In this document: piece by piece, positions 51,801 through 63,751 of the stretch
How the letters are laid out: each line of letters starts with the position of its first letter
Numbering within the stretch: the first letter of the stretch is position 1
Source: Monilinia fructicola
Lineage: Eukaryota; Ascomycota; Leotiomycetes; Helotiales; Sclerotiniaceae
Assembly (NCBI GenBank): GCA_008692225.1
Contig: VICG01000002.1
Coordinates: 2,826,001 to 2,890,000, forward strand
Direction: 5' to 3'
Length of the DNA: 64,000 nt
Position numbers and translations under genes: made by a program
Notes under the pieces: model-generated
Databases searched by the model: none
Told to the model about the DNA's origin: nothing
What the model saw: the letters and a program-made list of their open reading frames with translations, nothing else

Positions 51801-53143
51801 ATTCTCCCCAGATGTCCTGCTATAAGAGTCGACTGTGTCGATGGTGGTCGGTCTAGGTAAATGTGAGTGGCGAGATATATCCAACCGACTGGTCTACTTA
51901 CGCTTGGATTGACTTCCCGGCTCCAGATTTAGTCTCGTTAGTTGCCTTCACGCCATGAGACTAAAAACGTGTTCTTGGTTAACTCAAGAATTCCCTTAAT
52001 CCATAAAAAACACCTTTTCTGAGGAATGAAACCAGTCTCGGAACTGAAGGATCTCTAGGAAGGCGAGGTTTGTCCCTTTATGTCGCTTGTTTACTCTGTC
52101 AAAGTGTATTTCCCTTTCAGGATGCTTAGGTGCAAGCCAAACAAGCGCGCGGCAGATTTCGTCCTCTGTCGCCGTTGAACAGACAATTAGAACAGAATAT
52201 ACACACCCAAAAACATCAAGATCTTATACTCACCCCTTACTGCATCCTCTTTTTCACCAATTTCTGCCATCAATTTATCTAATTTTTTCCCCATGACAAC
52301 TTTTGCACCGTCAATGTGCTTGACTACCTGTGTAGTATTGATTTCACCTTGGTCACGAATAAGATTAATAGACTGTTTGATGCTTTCCACTGAGCTTTCG
52401 TATCGCACCGTGAGCTTCTTGTTGAAGGCGTCGAGCCATTTTAAAGCCTTTGGTTGCAAATCCCAGGTAGCAACCGCAATGAAAAAAATCGAAATATTCC
52501 TCACAAATTGCAGATACTTGCATCTGCATGGTTGGTTGCTTAAAGAAATTGAGCCACTTCGTAAAAACAGCGATTTTCTCAGACAGCTCCATCAAATAGC
52601 TTGAAAGCTGTTCTCCGATTTCCCCATAGCTCACTGATGCCTGTGACGCTGGAAACTAGACACATCGGCAACAAGCACAGCTTGCTAGAATTCCCACCTG
52701 TACAATCATGGAAACAGCACCATAAAGAGTAGATGTATAAGCGGTTTCACTAGGGAAACACTGAAATATATGCTTATGGGAGTCAAGTTTACAACAAACC
52801 TTCAAAAAGTTTGTTGTTTCCTGACATCATGATCCAGTCAATCGGATAAATCCCTACCCTCCGCCTTTTTAGCTTTCTTTCCAGCTTATGTGAAAAAGAG
52901 GAGACACTTACCTTGGTGTGTGATTCTTTCCACTCTGTTCGTAGTTGACTCACGAGATCAGTGACACTATTCGGTGTGACTCGCCACCATTGATAATTAG
53001 CTGGGCTAATTTACGCTCGGTAGAATCGTGAAATGAGAATCTCTGGCGTATCTTTGATTTCTCTTTCTGCTGCAGGTCCTCAGTGAATTTGAAGCATTTT
53101 AGCTGAAGACTTTCACGTGATATTTCGACTCCGGTGAATGGGC
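48812..53143 (-). CDS. STAND/NLR-like protein: Goodbye-like, NACHT, ankyrin repeats (frame-broken)
   Basis: Minus-strand pieces run in NLR order. (1) A helical N-terminus, 53143 to about 52240, of the fungal STAND 'Goodbye' type (ASVSYGEIGEQLSSYL). (2) A NACHT NTPase with Walker A SGAGKS near 51920-51940 and Walker B LLTIDGLDEC near 51550. (3) A winged-helix-like linker (PLWLEELSEAVSI; KEFLTRDSNSFSEALNG), about 51190-50450. (4) Eight or more ankyrin repeats, 50415-48812. Frame changes occur at an A7 run (52482-52488), at GGGG 51007-51010 (one base short), near 49270, and a stop interrupts near 50850. Such proteins act in non-self recognition and programmed cell death in fungi. The gene may be decayed or mis-assembled; the exact start and exons are uncertain. 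Confidence 0.65.
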
Positions 53144-54757
53144 TAGACAAGCATAGTTAGTCTTTCTTCCTAACCCTAAGAGAACTACTTTTATCCCTTC
53201 CTACTTTTCCATTTCCTATTGATCAGTATCGATACAAGTCATTGTTCGTCTTCCTCATATATAGCTTTTCCTTATGCCGAGATACTTCCAGTATGTAGAT
53301 CTAAATCATAAGTTCAGCAGTAAATCAACACACCCGCCCTATCTGTGAACATACTTCTGCTTTGGGAATGTATGCTTGCACGACATCCTACCAAGGTGCG
53401 GCTTCTGGTCACGAACTAAGTGTTTCCACGGCTCAGCACATTCAACAAACCTATCAACCCCTTTGAGTAGTACACCGATGCGCAGCACCCATATACTATG
53501 ACCACTGTGTAATGATACATTGCTACCGTAGATTCGAGGCCTCCGCTAATATCTGACTTGTTGACTAGTTTGAAGTTGCATACTACAGGCAACTATCAGT
53601 CCACGTCGATGAATACTCACATAGTTACTACTGACGGTTGACGGTGGCTTTTGGCAAGATTCTAAGATGGACAGCGAGTGGATGGAGAACATTATCACTG
53701 AAGTAGGTCTCTTTGCATTGTTGAATCGTCAAACATTTGAGTATTACCTTGCTATCTCGGTACCTAGCGCACTTGACTGCTTATTCGCGGGTTGTCGGAA
53801 AGCTGCTAACATTTAGTGCCCGACGCTCAGCTTGAACAAGGATCTATACATATCCTTAGCCAAAAATCTCGAGGATGAAGAAGTTAATATGATATTTACA
53901 ATACTAGACCACTTACGTTTTGCCGACCTCACTTTCACATCTAAATTCAGCTTCTTTGATAAATCATAATATTCTCTATAATGATAAAAGTATTAAGGAT
54001 ATTTTATATAATGAATATTTAAATACTAAATTATAAAATATTTATTATTTACTTTTAAAATCTACTTTGATTGATATATTAAAGAAAAAAGTAAGAGAAT
54101 TAGATTTTTATACTATTTTCGCAGTAAAATGTATAGAATTAAGAATTGTGCTAGAACACGGTCTGAATCATATAGTAATAAAGCTAATTCTTATTATAAC
54201 TATCTAAGTTGTCTATTTATACCTATAATGCTGTTGTTTCCCTGCCGAGACGTCGACAACATTAACCTTGTCGTTCTTGCTTTTCTTGCCGAAACGTCGG
54301 CGGTGTCGGCTGTGCTGCCGTCGTGTGTTCCGTGACAAGAATAACTATTTTTAAAGTTGTATTATTCTACCAATGGATTTTTTTGAGCTTATAAAAGCTC
54401 GATTTTCTTATTTTTTAGATAAAAGTTTTATATATGGCAAAGAGATTTTATTGTAGGTTCCTTATAGTATGAAAACGGTTCAAGTGAAATAAGTATGTTT
54501 TGGTGTAAAAAGACCCTTCGCTTAATATAAGATGGGGTACTCCTTCCCCATAATGTTTTTCCATTTTGTGAAAGCTGTATTTACTCGAGTACATATGAGA
54601 AGGTAGGTACCATATCTTCATTCTAAATGCCTGCTGTAAGGAATAATCTCCTCTTACGCTATTGACCGTACTGTGAGAATAAATTCCCTCGCTTTAGCTT
54701 CCTTCCAGATCCCTTCCTCTCAAATAATCCATCCTACCATACCCCTACTCCGTACAC
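53144..54757. other. intergenic region with AT-rich island
   Basis: The left part is ordinary. From about 53,950 to 54,220 the sequence is strongly AT-rich with TA-rich strings, as in RIP-mutated repeats. A GC-rich ~100-bp patch (54,243-54,343) with two gccgaRacgtcg motifs interrupts it. No gene was recognised. Confidence 0.55.
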
Positions 54758-57201
54758 CTAACTCAACCCCACGACTTGAAAATTGTAATTACACAAATCT
54801 GCTTTCCCAACCACATCCAACGGTCCCTTTCCGCTAACCACCACAGTCCCCGCGCCATCCACAACACTCATCGAAACCGTTCCCGTTGTGATATTCGACA
54901 CCACCAAGGTATTGAACCCCTCACTCAATGCTTTCGACCCCCAAACCTTCCCCCCTACGCTAATACTTCCCTTCAATCCCTCCACACCTCTAGCAACCAA
55001 CACCACCGCCGTAACACTATCCTCCACCCCTCCTATCCCATCCGGCTTCCCCAACCCCAACTTATCACCCGAACAATCCGCATTCTTCAATAGCGTATGG
55101 TGCCAAAACGTCCCCTGGGCCTTCTTCCCATTCGTCGGATACATAGTCTGCGTGCTCGTAGCGCCCGCCTTCCACACGCCAATGAAGCTTCGAAGAATCT
55201 CCCAGTACCCTGTATGATCATATCCTAAACTCGACAGCGCCTCGGGCGTACTATTCGAGACTAAAGGCTCGACCCACGAATTCCCCATGTAGTGACTCTC
55301 ACCCGCATCATTCCACGTTTGGAATTCGATAAAGTCAGGCTGCAGCTCCAACACCTGTGCAAATCGTCGCTCGAGATTGGCCTCCCCGCGTCGGTACCAG
55401 TTTTGCGTCTGGGATATGTGCTTGAATTGCAGGGGCGAGATACCCATCATGAATGTTTTCTTGGATGCTTTTGCCGCGGTTTGGTAAAGTTTGTCGGAGA
55501 TGGTGTCGACGGGGACGTCGCCGGCCGTATAGGTGGGCCAGGAATTCCAGTTGAATGTCCCATTTAGGGTGGGGAATTGACTGGTAAAGAAGGAGGAGGT
55601 GGGGTTTATGTCTTGGAAGGAGGGGATAAAGTAGATGGGGTGACCGGAGGCAGACATTTTTTCTTGAAAGGCGACTTTCCAGCCGTCATTTACGGTTGAT
55701 TGGCCGAATTTGTAGGTCGAGGCGCCCCCGTTGAAGGTGGAGACGAAGGGTTGCCCGGAATAGGTGTAGTATGCGCTATTTGTGATGTAGGTGTTTAAGA
55801 TGGGGATGAATTGCGAAGGAGATGTATAACCTGTCATGTCAAAGGAGAAGCTGGAAGATGAGTCAGTTGATATTTGTGAGTGTGTGAGGTATAATGAGAT
55901 TTACAAGAGCTTGAAGTTGTGAGTTTGGGCATGTTTGAAAAGAGAAGCAACGGTATTGACGGCCCATGAATGGCTAGAATCTAGCGTTACAGCTGATAGG
56001 CTTGGATTAGTTGATGTATGTATATACTGTAGATGTAAACTTACCAATATTAAGAGCAAATGCATCTACTCCTAAAGCTATGGCATCAATGATATCTTGC
56101 TCACAATGCTCGTCGTTAATTCCTCCAACCATGTAGTGAAAAAATCTAAATTAAGATTAGCAAGTTCAAAGTCCTTCATTAAATCTGGCACTTACACTGG
56201 TTTCTCTGTAGATTTTGAGTTAGAAGTTGCGATAGGAATGCTAGATGCAGCCTTTGTTCCAACTGCACTTGAAGCTTTTTGATGGAGCTTTTGAGATAAT
56301 CGATGTCGCCGCCGTGGATGATAGGACCTTTGTAGAAGAAGAAGCTAGAGTTTGGGTATTCTCAACAATAACTTTGGCTAAAAAAAGAAAAAACATAGAT
56401 CAGATACCAAACCCAGAATACAAAGAACGTTCAAGTAGTTGATGGGAATAAAAATACCAGTAGTAGAAGCCAAATTAGATGACTTGATAGAAGTGCCTGA
56501 AGCAAAAACTCTTGGTTGTTAAAGCCATAGTAGATGTCATCAAGGCAGATGAAACAGCAGGAGAGATTGAAGTCACCCGTTCACCCGTCCCCGTGGATTT
56601 CTGTAAGCAAGATGTAAGCTTTCCAACCCACTCGAACGCCTCTCTCAAACATCAAAGACTTACTAAAACAGCCGAAGTAGTTGGCGCCACGACATTCTTC
56701 ACACAAGTTCCAGCACGATGAGAAATATGATCATAAGCCCCAACTAATCCCACTTCACAACAAAAGTCATTCCCATCCAATCCAGCCCACAAACTCCAAC
56801 TTTCATCTGCACATTTTGGAGATGCTTCGATGATTCCTCGACATGCATTTGCTTTTGTATCACGTCAGATTTAGATTTCTTTCTTCCATCTCAAACATCA
56901 ACTCAAACTTGACCTTGGACCCCAGAAACAAACTCAAATTAAAGAAAGGAAGTGTAATCTCACCAGTAGGACAACAAGCCGCGACCTCTGAATTCGCAGG
57001 TTGAACACAAAACATGTTCGATGGACAGCATGCACCTAGAGCTGTATCTCCGCAAGTTATACTTCCTACCGGACATGTATCTGTCTGAACAGACCAACCT
57101 GGTGTTTCTACATTGCGAGAAGATAGAAGAGAGACCCGGGGGAGATTTCTTGCAAGAACGAAGCTTGAAGATGCTAGAAGGGAAAGGAGTGAAAGATGCA
57201 T
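54758..57201 (-). CDS. secreted GH71 alpha-1,3-glucanase (mutanase) with Cys-rich N-terminus, two frame breaks
   Basis: Seven exons: 56964-57201, 56664-56851, 56458-56600, 56196-56377, 56045-56145, 55905-55992, 54758-55850. All have GT...AG introns and matching phases. The signal peptide is MHLSLLSLLASSSFVLA. A Cys-rich module (residues ~30-130, with repeated CC pairs) follows, then a Ser/Thr linker. The GH71 domain begins at HYMVGGINDEHCEQDI and includes SFDMTGY and FIEFQTWNDAGESHYMG. GH71 enzymes hydrolyse alpha-1,3-glucan of fungal walls. Runs at 56504-56508 and 56276-56280 each contain one base too many; with four instead of five, the whole frame closes at 676 residues. Likely role: remodelling own wall or attacking other fungi. 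Confidence 0.87.
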
Positions 57202-59192
57202 GGTTGAAGCGAATGAATGAACGGCTGACTGAGCAAACGCAGTACAACACCCAACGACTAAGTGAATCGAATCAAAGAACGAAAAAAGATAGCCACTTGA
57301 ATGGTATACCCAAAGAATGAAGATATAAAAACACACAAAACAAATGAACGTAGGAGAAAGTTGATATTCAAAAGAATGACAGATGAGAGAACGAGGCTCA
57401 TAAAGGAGAAGGAAAGAAAGGAAGAATTAAAGTAAGATAAAATACACCCACAGCAATCTCACCAAATCGTAAAAGCACCAGCTTACCCATCCCAAGCTAA
57501 GGACTAGAACTCCTTGGTACGTCCCTCCCAACGAGTATCCATCATCCAATAATCCTATCAATCAATCAGTAAAACAAATCAAAACCCCTCAAATCTAAAT
57601 CGAATCTAAATCTAAATCCTACGGAAGGAATCGAGGATGGGAGATATACGTAAAGAAAATAGGCCTAATCTTGCGGCTTACAACGTGCCATGCCACGCGA
57701 GCCGCCGCTGTCATATCTGCTACATATTTAAGGTTACAAAACCTGACATCGCACATAATCCATCATCCTTTCGAAATCCCTCTCTCGTCCTAAAATCTTA
57801 CTTGAACAAGATACAACAAAATCAAATGAAACAAAATGAAACAAAATGAAATAAAATGAACAGATGATATTTTATAGCCCACTAAACGCTAGAGATCATA
57901 AGTTCAAAAACTAGAGAGCCTTGGAACTTTGAAGTCCTGATTTCCTTCCCTCATCCGTCTCTTTTCTATTTCCCCCCCTTTCCATAAATCTCAATCTCGT
58001 ACTCTAAACCATGAGCTCATCCCTTGAGCTTCTCATCTAGCTCTTTCAATGCTTTTAACATCTACAAGTGCTTCCTGATTTCTCAATTTTTAATTCTTAA
58101 TCTCCAATCCGAAAACCATATTTCATAACCTGTAACTTATTATCTTTAACCTATAGCCTATAGCTTATAACCTTCAGCTTATAACCCATAGTCCATAGTC
58201 CATAGTCTATAGTCTATAGCCGATCGCCTACAGCCTATAACTCATACATAACTTATAGTCTATAAACCTATAACCTATGCCCACTACCCATAAATGATAA
58301 TCTACAATCTATAATCTACAACCCATAGCCCCCAACCCCCAACCCACAACCCCTAAACCCTTTCACAACACCAACCCTAAAAACCCTAACCCTAATCCAA
58401 CACTACCAAACTACCTATCTACATCCATCAACCCACCCATCCATCCAAACCAACCAACCCCAACCAAACCCATCAGAACCCCCCTACCCAACCAGCTAGG
58501 TAGGTGTAGGTGTTCCACACACAAGGTATCAAACTACCAAACTATCAACGCAATAAAATTAGGGTAGGGATTTAGATTCTGCCATTATTACGTTGATGTC
58601 ATAATTAGATTATCTATCCGCGATGCTATCTATCTGTATGGGTCCTCTATACATGCGGATTGATATTGATAATTACCTTTGTAACATTAAGCTTATAATT
58701 AGAGCCCCCTTCCAACCCTCAAACTCAAACTAGCGAGGGGGTGCATGCATGCTAGGGGAAGCTCTATCCATCGACCTATGGTCTCCCTCAAAACATGAAT
58801 GGTGATTTATATACATACACATATTTATATAGTAGACCTGTAAATCAAATGGATCAATGGAGATGAGAATCCAAGCTCATCATATTAATGACAAGCAGAT
58901 AAATGGCGAAAATTAAATGACCTTGATGAATCTAAATATTCTATCTCTATATCTCTATATCTCTTTTTTATTCATTCTGTTAAAGCTTACAAAGCAATAT
59001 ACAAAAGAGTTTCTATCAACCCACTAATCCATCAACCCATCAACTAACCCGAAAACCCAAGAACCCAAGAACCTCTCTTAGAAAATCATCTTTTAACCTA
59101 TATATATACACACACATACACATATACATATACATATATACATATATACACATATACATATATACACATATACATATATATACATATTTAGA
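57202..59192. other. intergenic region rich in simple and degenerate repeats
   Basis: Promoter side of the GH71 gene (57,202-57,600), then no gene. From 58,130 to 58,330 runs a degenerate minisatellite of CCTATAG/CTTATAA-type words. A few CCCTAA-like (telomere-type) words occur near 58,350-58,400. (TACA)n/(TA)n runs occupy 59,100-59,190. Confidence 0.6.
58130..58330. repeat. degenerate CCTATAG-type minisatellite
   Basis: Many imperfect 7-9 bp words such as cctatag, ccatagt, ctatagt and cttataa follow one another. Confidence 0.6.
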
Positions 59193-60799
59193 TATAACCA
59201 AGCTCCCTATATTATACCCGTCCCTGTATCTTATACGTTTTTTTCAAAAAATCGAAAATTAATAAATAAAATTAATTAATAAAAAACCTATTAATATTAT
59301 AATATAAAATTTGAGTGTTTTATATTTTTAGTAATTTTAAATAGTATTATACAAAGAAACTTATAAAACTAATATATTTAAGTATTAATTTTAAATTTAA
59401 AAATATATATTTAATTATTATAAAAAATGAAATAGCTTTTTATAAATTATAAAAAAAGTATTTTTGTTTAAATAGTATTTTTTAATAATATAAAACTTAA
59501 CAAAAACTTAATAATTAACAAAAACTAAATTTTTTTAGAAAGATTTAAAGATTATTATATTAAATATAATTTATTGAAAACTAATAATTAAAAAATAAAA
59601 TAGATCAGTTATAATAAATTAAAAATAACTTAGTAAGAGAATAAAAGATTATATAAAGATTAATTAAAAACTCTATATTTAGCCAAAAAAATTAAGAGTT
59701 TAATAATAGAAAAATAAAGAGTATATTATAAAAAATATAAGAAAAGTATAGTATTCTTATATTATATAATATATAATATTTCTTTTAAGAAAAGATCTTG
59801 CTTATTATATGTATAAATTAATTAAGATTATTATTTAAAAACTTTTAAAAACATATTATAAATTCGATTTAATATTAAATTTAAAAGATTTATTTTTTCA
59901 ATATTGATATTATTTTTCGTATATTAATCGCTATAGAAAATCAACAACTTAAACTATAAAATTTTTTATTTTAAAAAACTTATATATAGTAAATTTATAT
60001 AATAATAATTAAAATATATTATTCTTATAAAATACAATATATAATTATACTTTTTAATTCTAATTTTGTAAGAAGGTGCCATGGGGGGAGTGGGAGCCTG
60101 AGGCATCCATCGAGCTAAGGGCTATATATATAGAGCTCCTTCCTCATAGTTAGCTCTTCTTTTTCTCTTCATAGTTTACAAGCTCAATGAAGCTATTCGA
60201 TGCCCTACAGTCTCTCTCGTTCCACTTTGTGACAAATTTAATTTTATTTCTTAAATTAATTAAAATTTGAAATAATTATTTGAATTTTGTTGAAAATAAG
60301 TTCTTTCAATTAAAAACTATTTTTATATTATATTTCTATATATCTATTTTATTAAAATTTATATTTATTAATATTATTATAATATAATATGTTTTTTTAA
60401 TTATTTCAATTTTGTTTAAAATCTTTTTTATTTTTTATCTTTTAAATTCGATATAAAAATCGAATTTTAATACTTTAAAAAAATTTAAATACAAATATCA
60501 AATTATAAATAATAAAAACACTAAAACATAAAATATAATCTTTTAAAATATTATATTCTGTATCTTATTAATAAAATATTAAATAAATCTTTTTATTATT
60601 TTATTTATTAATATTGATTTGAATAATATATAATATTTTATCTTTAAAAAAATAATTATTATAATCTATTTATTTTAATTTATTATTATATAAAATTTTA
60701 GACCGTTTTGATGATTGATTATTTTATAATTATTTATTTTCGATAATATTAAAACGTATAAGATATAGGGGCGTGTATGATACAGGAAGCTCGGTTATA
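59193..60799. mobile_element. RIP-degraded DNA transposon with ~50-bp terminal inverted repeats
   Basis: The left end (59193-59242) and the reverse complement of the right end (60751-60799) match along ~50 bp, both reading tataacc.agct.cc...cttatacgtttt with a few differences. The ends begin TATAACC and lie within TA-rich flanks, which fits a TA target duplication as in Tc1/mariner-like elements. The ~1.5 kb interior is extremely A+T-rich with no open frame, as expected after RIP. A normal-composition block at 60068-60234 sits inside it. Confidence 0.7.
60068..60234 (+). repeat. second copy of the Helitron-associated ~165-bp repeat
   Basis: From gtaagaaggtgccatgg to actttgtgaca it matches 46720-46881 almost base for base. 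In both copies a GAGCTAA/TTAGCTC inverted pair brackets a short TATA-rich segment. It is GC-normal inside an AT-rich element, so it probably arrived after, or escaped, RIP. Confidence 0.9.
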
Positions 60800-62690
60800 T
60801 ATACATATATACATACATACAAACATACACATAATATAGATTCTCAATCTCTTCTCTTTACAGGTTTATAAATCCAGAAATCCATAAATCCATACATACC
60901 CATGACCATAACCAATCCACCCGCCAACCCAGCAGCACCTACTGCTCCTTTTTCTCCTTTGTCTTCCATTCCAATACCCCCATCCATTCCCCCAACCCCA
61001 ACCCCAAATCCAAAACTTAATATCTCCATCCATCCATCCATCCATCCATCCATATATAATATAAAGCCCACCAAATCCCATCCCATCCCATCCCATCCCA
61101 TCTCATTCTTCTTCTTCTCAGCTCTTTATATACTTACCTACCAACCTATCAACCAACCCTCCCCATCCCCATCCCCCTTCATCCCCATCCCCATCCCCAT
61201 CCCCATCCCCATTCCTCTTCATCCCCATCCCATCCACCCATCCCATCCACCCATCCCATCCCACCATCCCACCACCCAAACCCTCCCAAACCCTCACCCA
61301 AAAGCCAAAACAAGCTTTCAGCACCTAGGACTATAAATAAAGAGATAGATCAATAGGGAAATAAATAAATAAATAAGCAAACAAACAAAAAAACAAAAAA
61401 ACAAAAAAAAACAAAATAAATAAACAAAACAAATAATAAACCCATTAATAAACCTACTAATAAGTTTATTAACAAATAAGATAAAACAAAACAAAAACAA
61501 AACAAAACAAAACAGAACAAACAAACAGAACAAAATAAAACAAAACTAAACAAAACAGAACAAAATAAAACAAAACTAAACAAGATAAACAAAATAAACA
61601 AAACGTATATCCCTCAAGCTCTAAACCATAAGCTCCAAGCCCTAAGCCCCCAAGCTCTAAGCTCAAGGGACACGGTGTACGGTGTACAGAGAGAGATACA
61701 GTAGGCGAGGGGTATACATATACATATACATTTACATATACGTATACATATACACCAACACACCAACCCAAAATACCCAGCGCAATGCCCTCACCTTTCC
61801 TACCACCTACCAATCCCATCCCCATCCCATCCCATCCCATCCCATCCCATCCCATCCCCATCCCCATCCCCATCCCCATCCCCATCCCCATCCCCATCCC
61901 CATCCCCATCCCCATCCCCATCCCCATCCCCATCCCCATCCCCCCATCCCCATCACCAATCCCCTCCCCTCCCTCCCAACCCATCCCCATAACCCCCCAA
62001 CACAAAAAGCCACGCCAATCCCAGCGAGAGAAATCCAAGGAAAGCAAAGCAAAGGCAAGGAATCAACACAGAAAGACCTCAGGAAGGAGGAAAGAGGTGA
62101 GAGGTGAGAAGAGAGAAGAGAGAGGAGAGAGGAGAGAGGAGAAAGGGAATGTCCTCAGAGGGAAGAGAGGAGAAAGGGTAATTACACAAGTCAAAGTTCA
62201 TCAATCAAAGGATGTGATCCATCACGACGCAGCACGTCAACACCAATCAAGCTACGTATCAAGTATTCATTCATCACCTTTCCACACAGTACTTGTGCAT
62301 TTCCTTAATACTGATGAGAGCAAGAGCCTAAAGCTAAACCTAACTCAAGAATCCATTTATTCATTCCCAGATCTTCTCATCAGTAAGCATACCATACCAG
62401 CAAAAAGAATCCCTTGCAAAAATAACATCATTTTTGTGCCTGTGAGATACTCGCTCAGACTATGATCAAAGTAAACAGAATCCCCGCATGCATCCATAAC
62501 CATAACCATACCCATATCCATATCCATCAAGGCATTCGACAAAAAGAGTATGAAAAGGAAAAATGATATCCATGTTATGATTGAAGCTCTTTACACAAAA
62601 AAACAAGGCAAAGAAGAATCACGAAACGCCAGAGTACTTATGATCCTCTACTTGTTGAGAAAGAGGGGATGGATCTTTCATCTCATCAAA
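60800..62690. repeat. simple-sequence region: (CCAT)n, (CCCAT)n, (CCCCAT)n and A/C-rich runs
   Basis: (CCAT)n lies near 61,026-61,055, (CCCAT)n near 61,078-61,102, and (CCCCAT)n near 61,180-61,212 and 61,855-61,942. An AAACA/AAAATA-type A/C run spans about 61,370-61,605. Long open frames here are products of the repeats, not genes. From 62,150 to 62,690 is ordinary 3' flank of the HMG-box gene. Confidence 0.85.
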
Positions 62691-63751
62691 TCAAGCATCG
62701 GTCTTGGTCTTCTTCTTTCTAGACTTGGGTGCGGATTTTGGTGTCTCAATCGTTGTTTCTTCTTGCTCGGTGGATGCAACTGGCTCATCAGCGGCCTTCT
62801 TTGCGGAACGCTTGCGCTTTCTCGCTGGGCTGGCTTCCTTTTGGGGCGGAACGATAGAAGCGGATGATGGAGGAGGGATTTCTTCCGTGACATCAGATTT
62901 GCCCTTTGATTTACGTCCCTTGGCTTTTGGAGTCTTGGGAGCTGGCTCGGGGGTTGGGATTTTCTCCACTTCGGCTTCAGCTTCGGCTTCTGGTTCACCC
63001 TCTGCGTCTTCTTCCTCTTCCTCGACTGTTGCCGTCACTCCAGCGGAGGCTTCTCCGACCAGTTGAGCATCTGCTGAAGCATCTGCGCCAATGTTATGTT
63101 CATCTGCATATGCAGCGGCAGCGTCATCACCCATCTCCTTGGCAGTGAGGTTGCCTCTGCGATACGCGTGCATGCGCGCATTGTAGAGACGGAGGTTGTC
63201 CTTGTAGGCATCTTGCCAAAGCTATGATGATGATTAGGATGGGAGGAAAAAAAAAAGTTTCGCGTCACATCACTTACAGCTTTATCCTTGGGAGCCATAT
63301 CTGTCCATCGCTTGGTACCTTCGCTGGAGACCTCTCCCTTGGGAACATCACCGAGATCTTTTGCGATGATGGGACGGGCGGTTTGCATATAGAGGAAGAA
63401 TGGAGTGAGCGGACGCTTTGGCGCATTTGGATCATGCTGTCGCTTCTTTCTCTCCTTCTTCTCTGGAGCTTGATCCACGGCCTTGATGACTACAGGGCTT
63501 GCGGCGCGTTGAAGAGCGCCCAGGCTCCCGAGAAGAGGATTTTCACCGAGCTTCGATAAAGCTGTATCGATATCGTAACCGGCTCCATGTTCTCCTAGAA
63601 CGGCATTGGTATGTTTGATGTAGGCGGATGAGACACTTTGAATAGCTTCTTGTAAGGTCGCGAGACCACCGATGAACTTTGACCACATTAGCGTTTGCTC
63701 ACAAAGGTACAAGTTTAAATCAACGTGGCGCCGGGTTGGTGGGGTGGCCAT
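62691..63751 (-). CDS. HMG-box DNA-binding protein
   Basis: Two exons (63278-63751 and 62691-63221; gtaagt donor) give 334 residues. The N-terminal ~100 residues are helical without a known fold. A basic KKERKKRQ stretch leads into one HMG box (about 107-178: DPNAPKRPLTPFFLYM ... EGTKRWTDMAPKDKALWQDAY). An acidic Glu/Ala tract and a Lys/Pro/Ser tail with several basic clusters (ARKRKRSAKK, KSRKKKTK) follow, likely nuclear localisation signals. HMG-box proteins bend DNA; this one-box type with an acidic tail resembles fungal NHP6/HMO-like chromatin proteins, but a precise orthologue cannot be named. No lesion. Confidence 0.9.

Noticed and set aside
58350..58400. Possible internal telomere repeat (CCCTAA-like words)
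   Set aside because: Only two or three loose copies within a generally C/A-rich low-complexity stretch.
61118..62107. Long open frames on both strands with (MG)n, (PI)n and (HP)n repeats
   Set aside because: They translate (CCCCAT)n and A/C-rich simple repeats; no non-repeat coding part.
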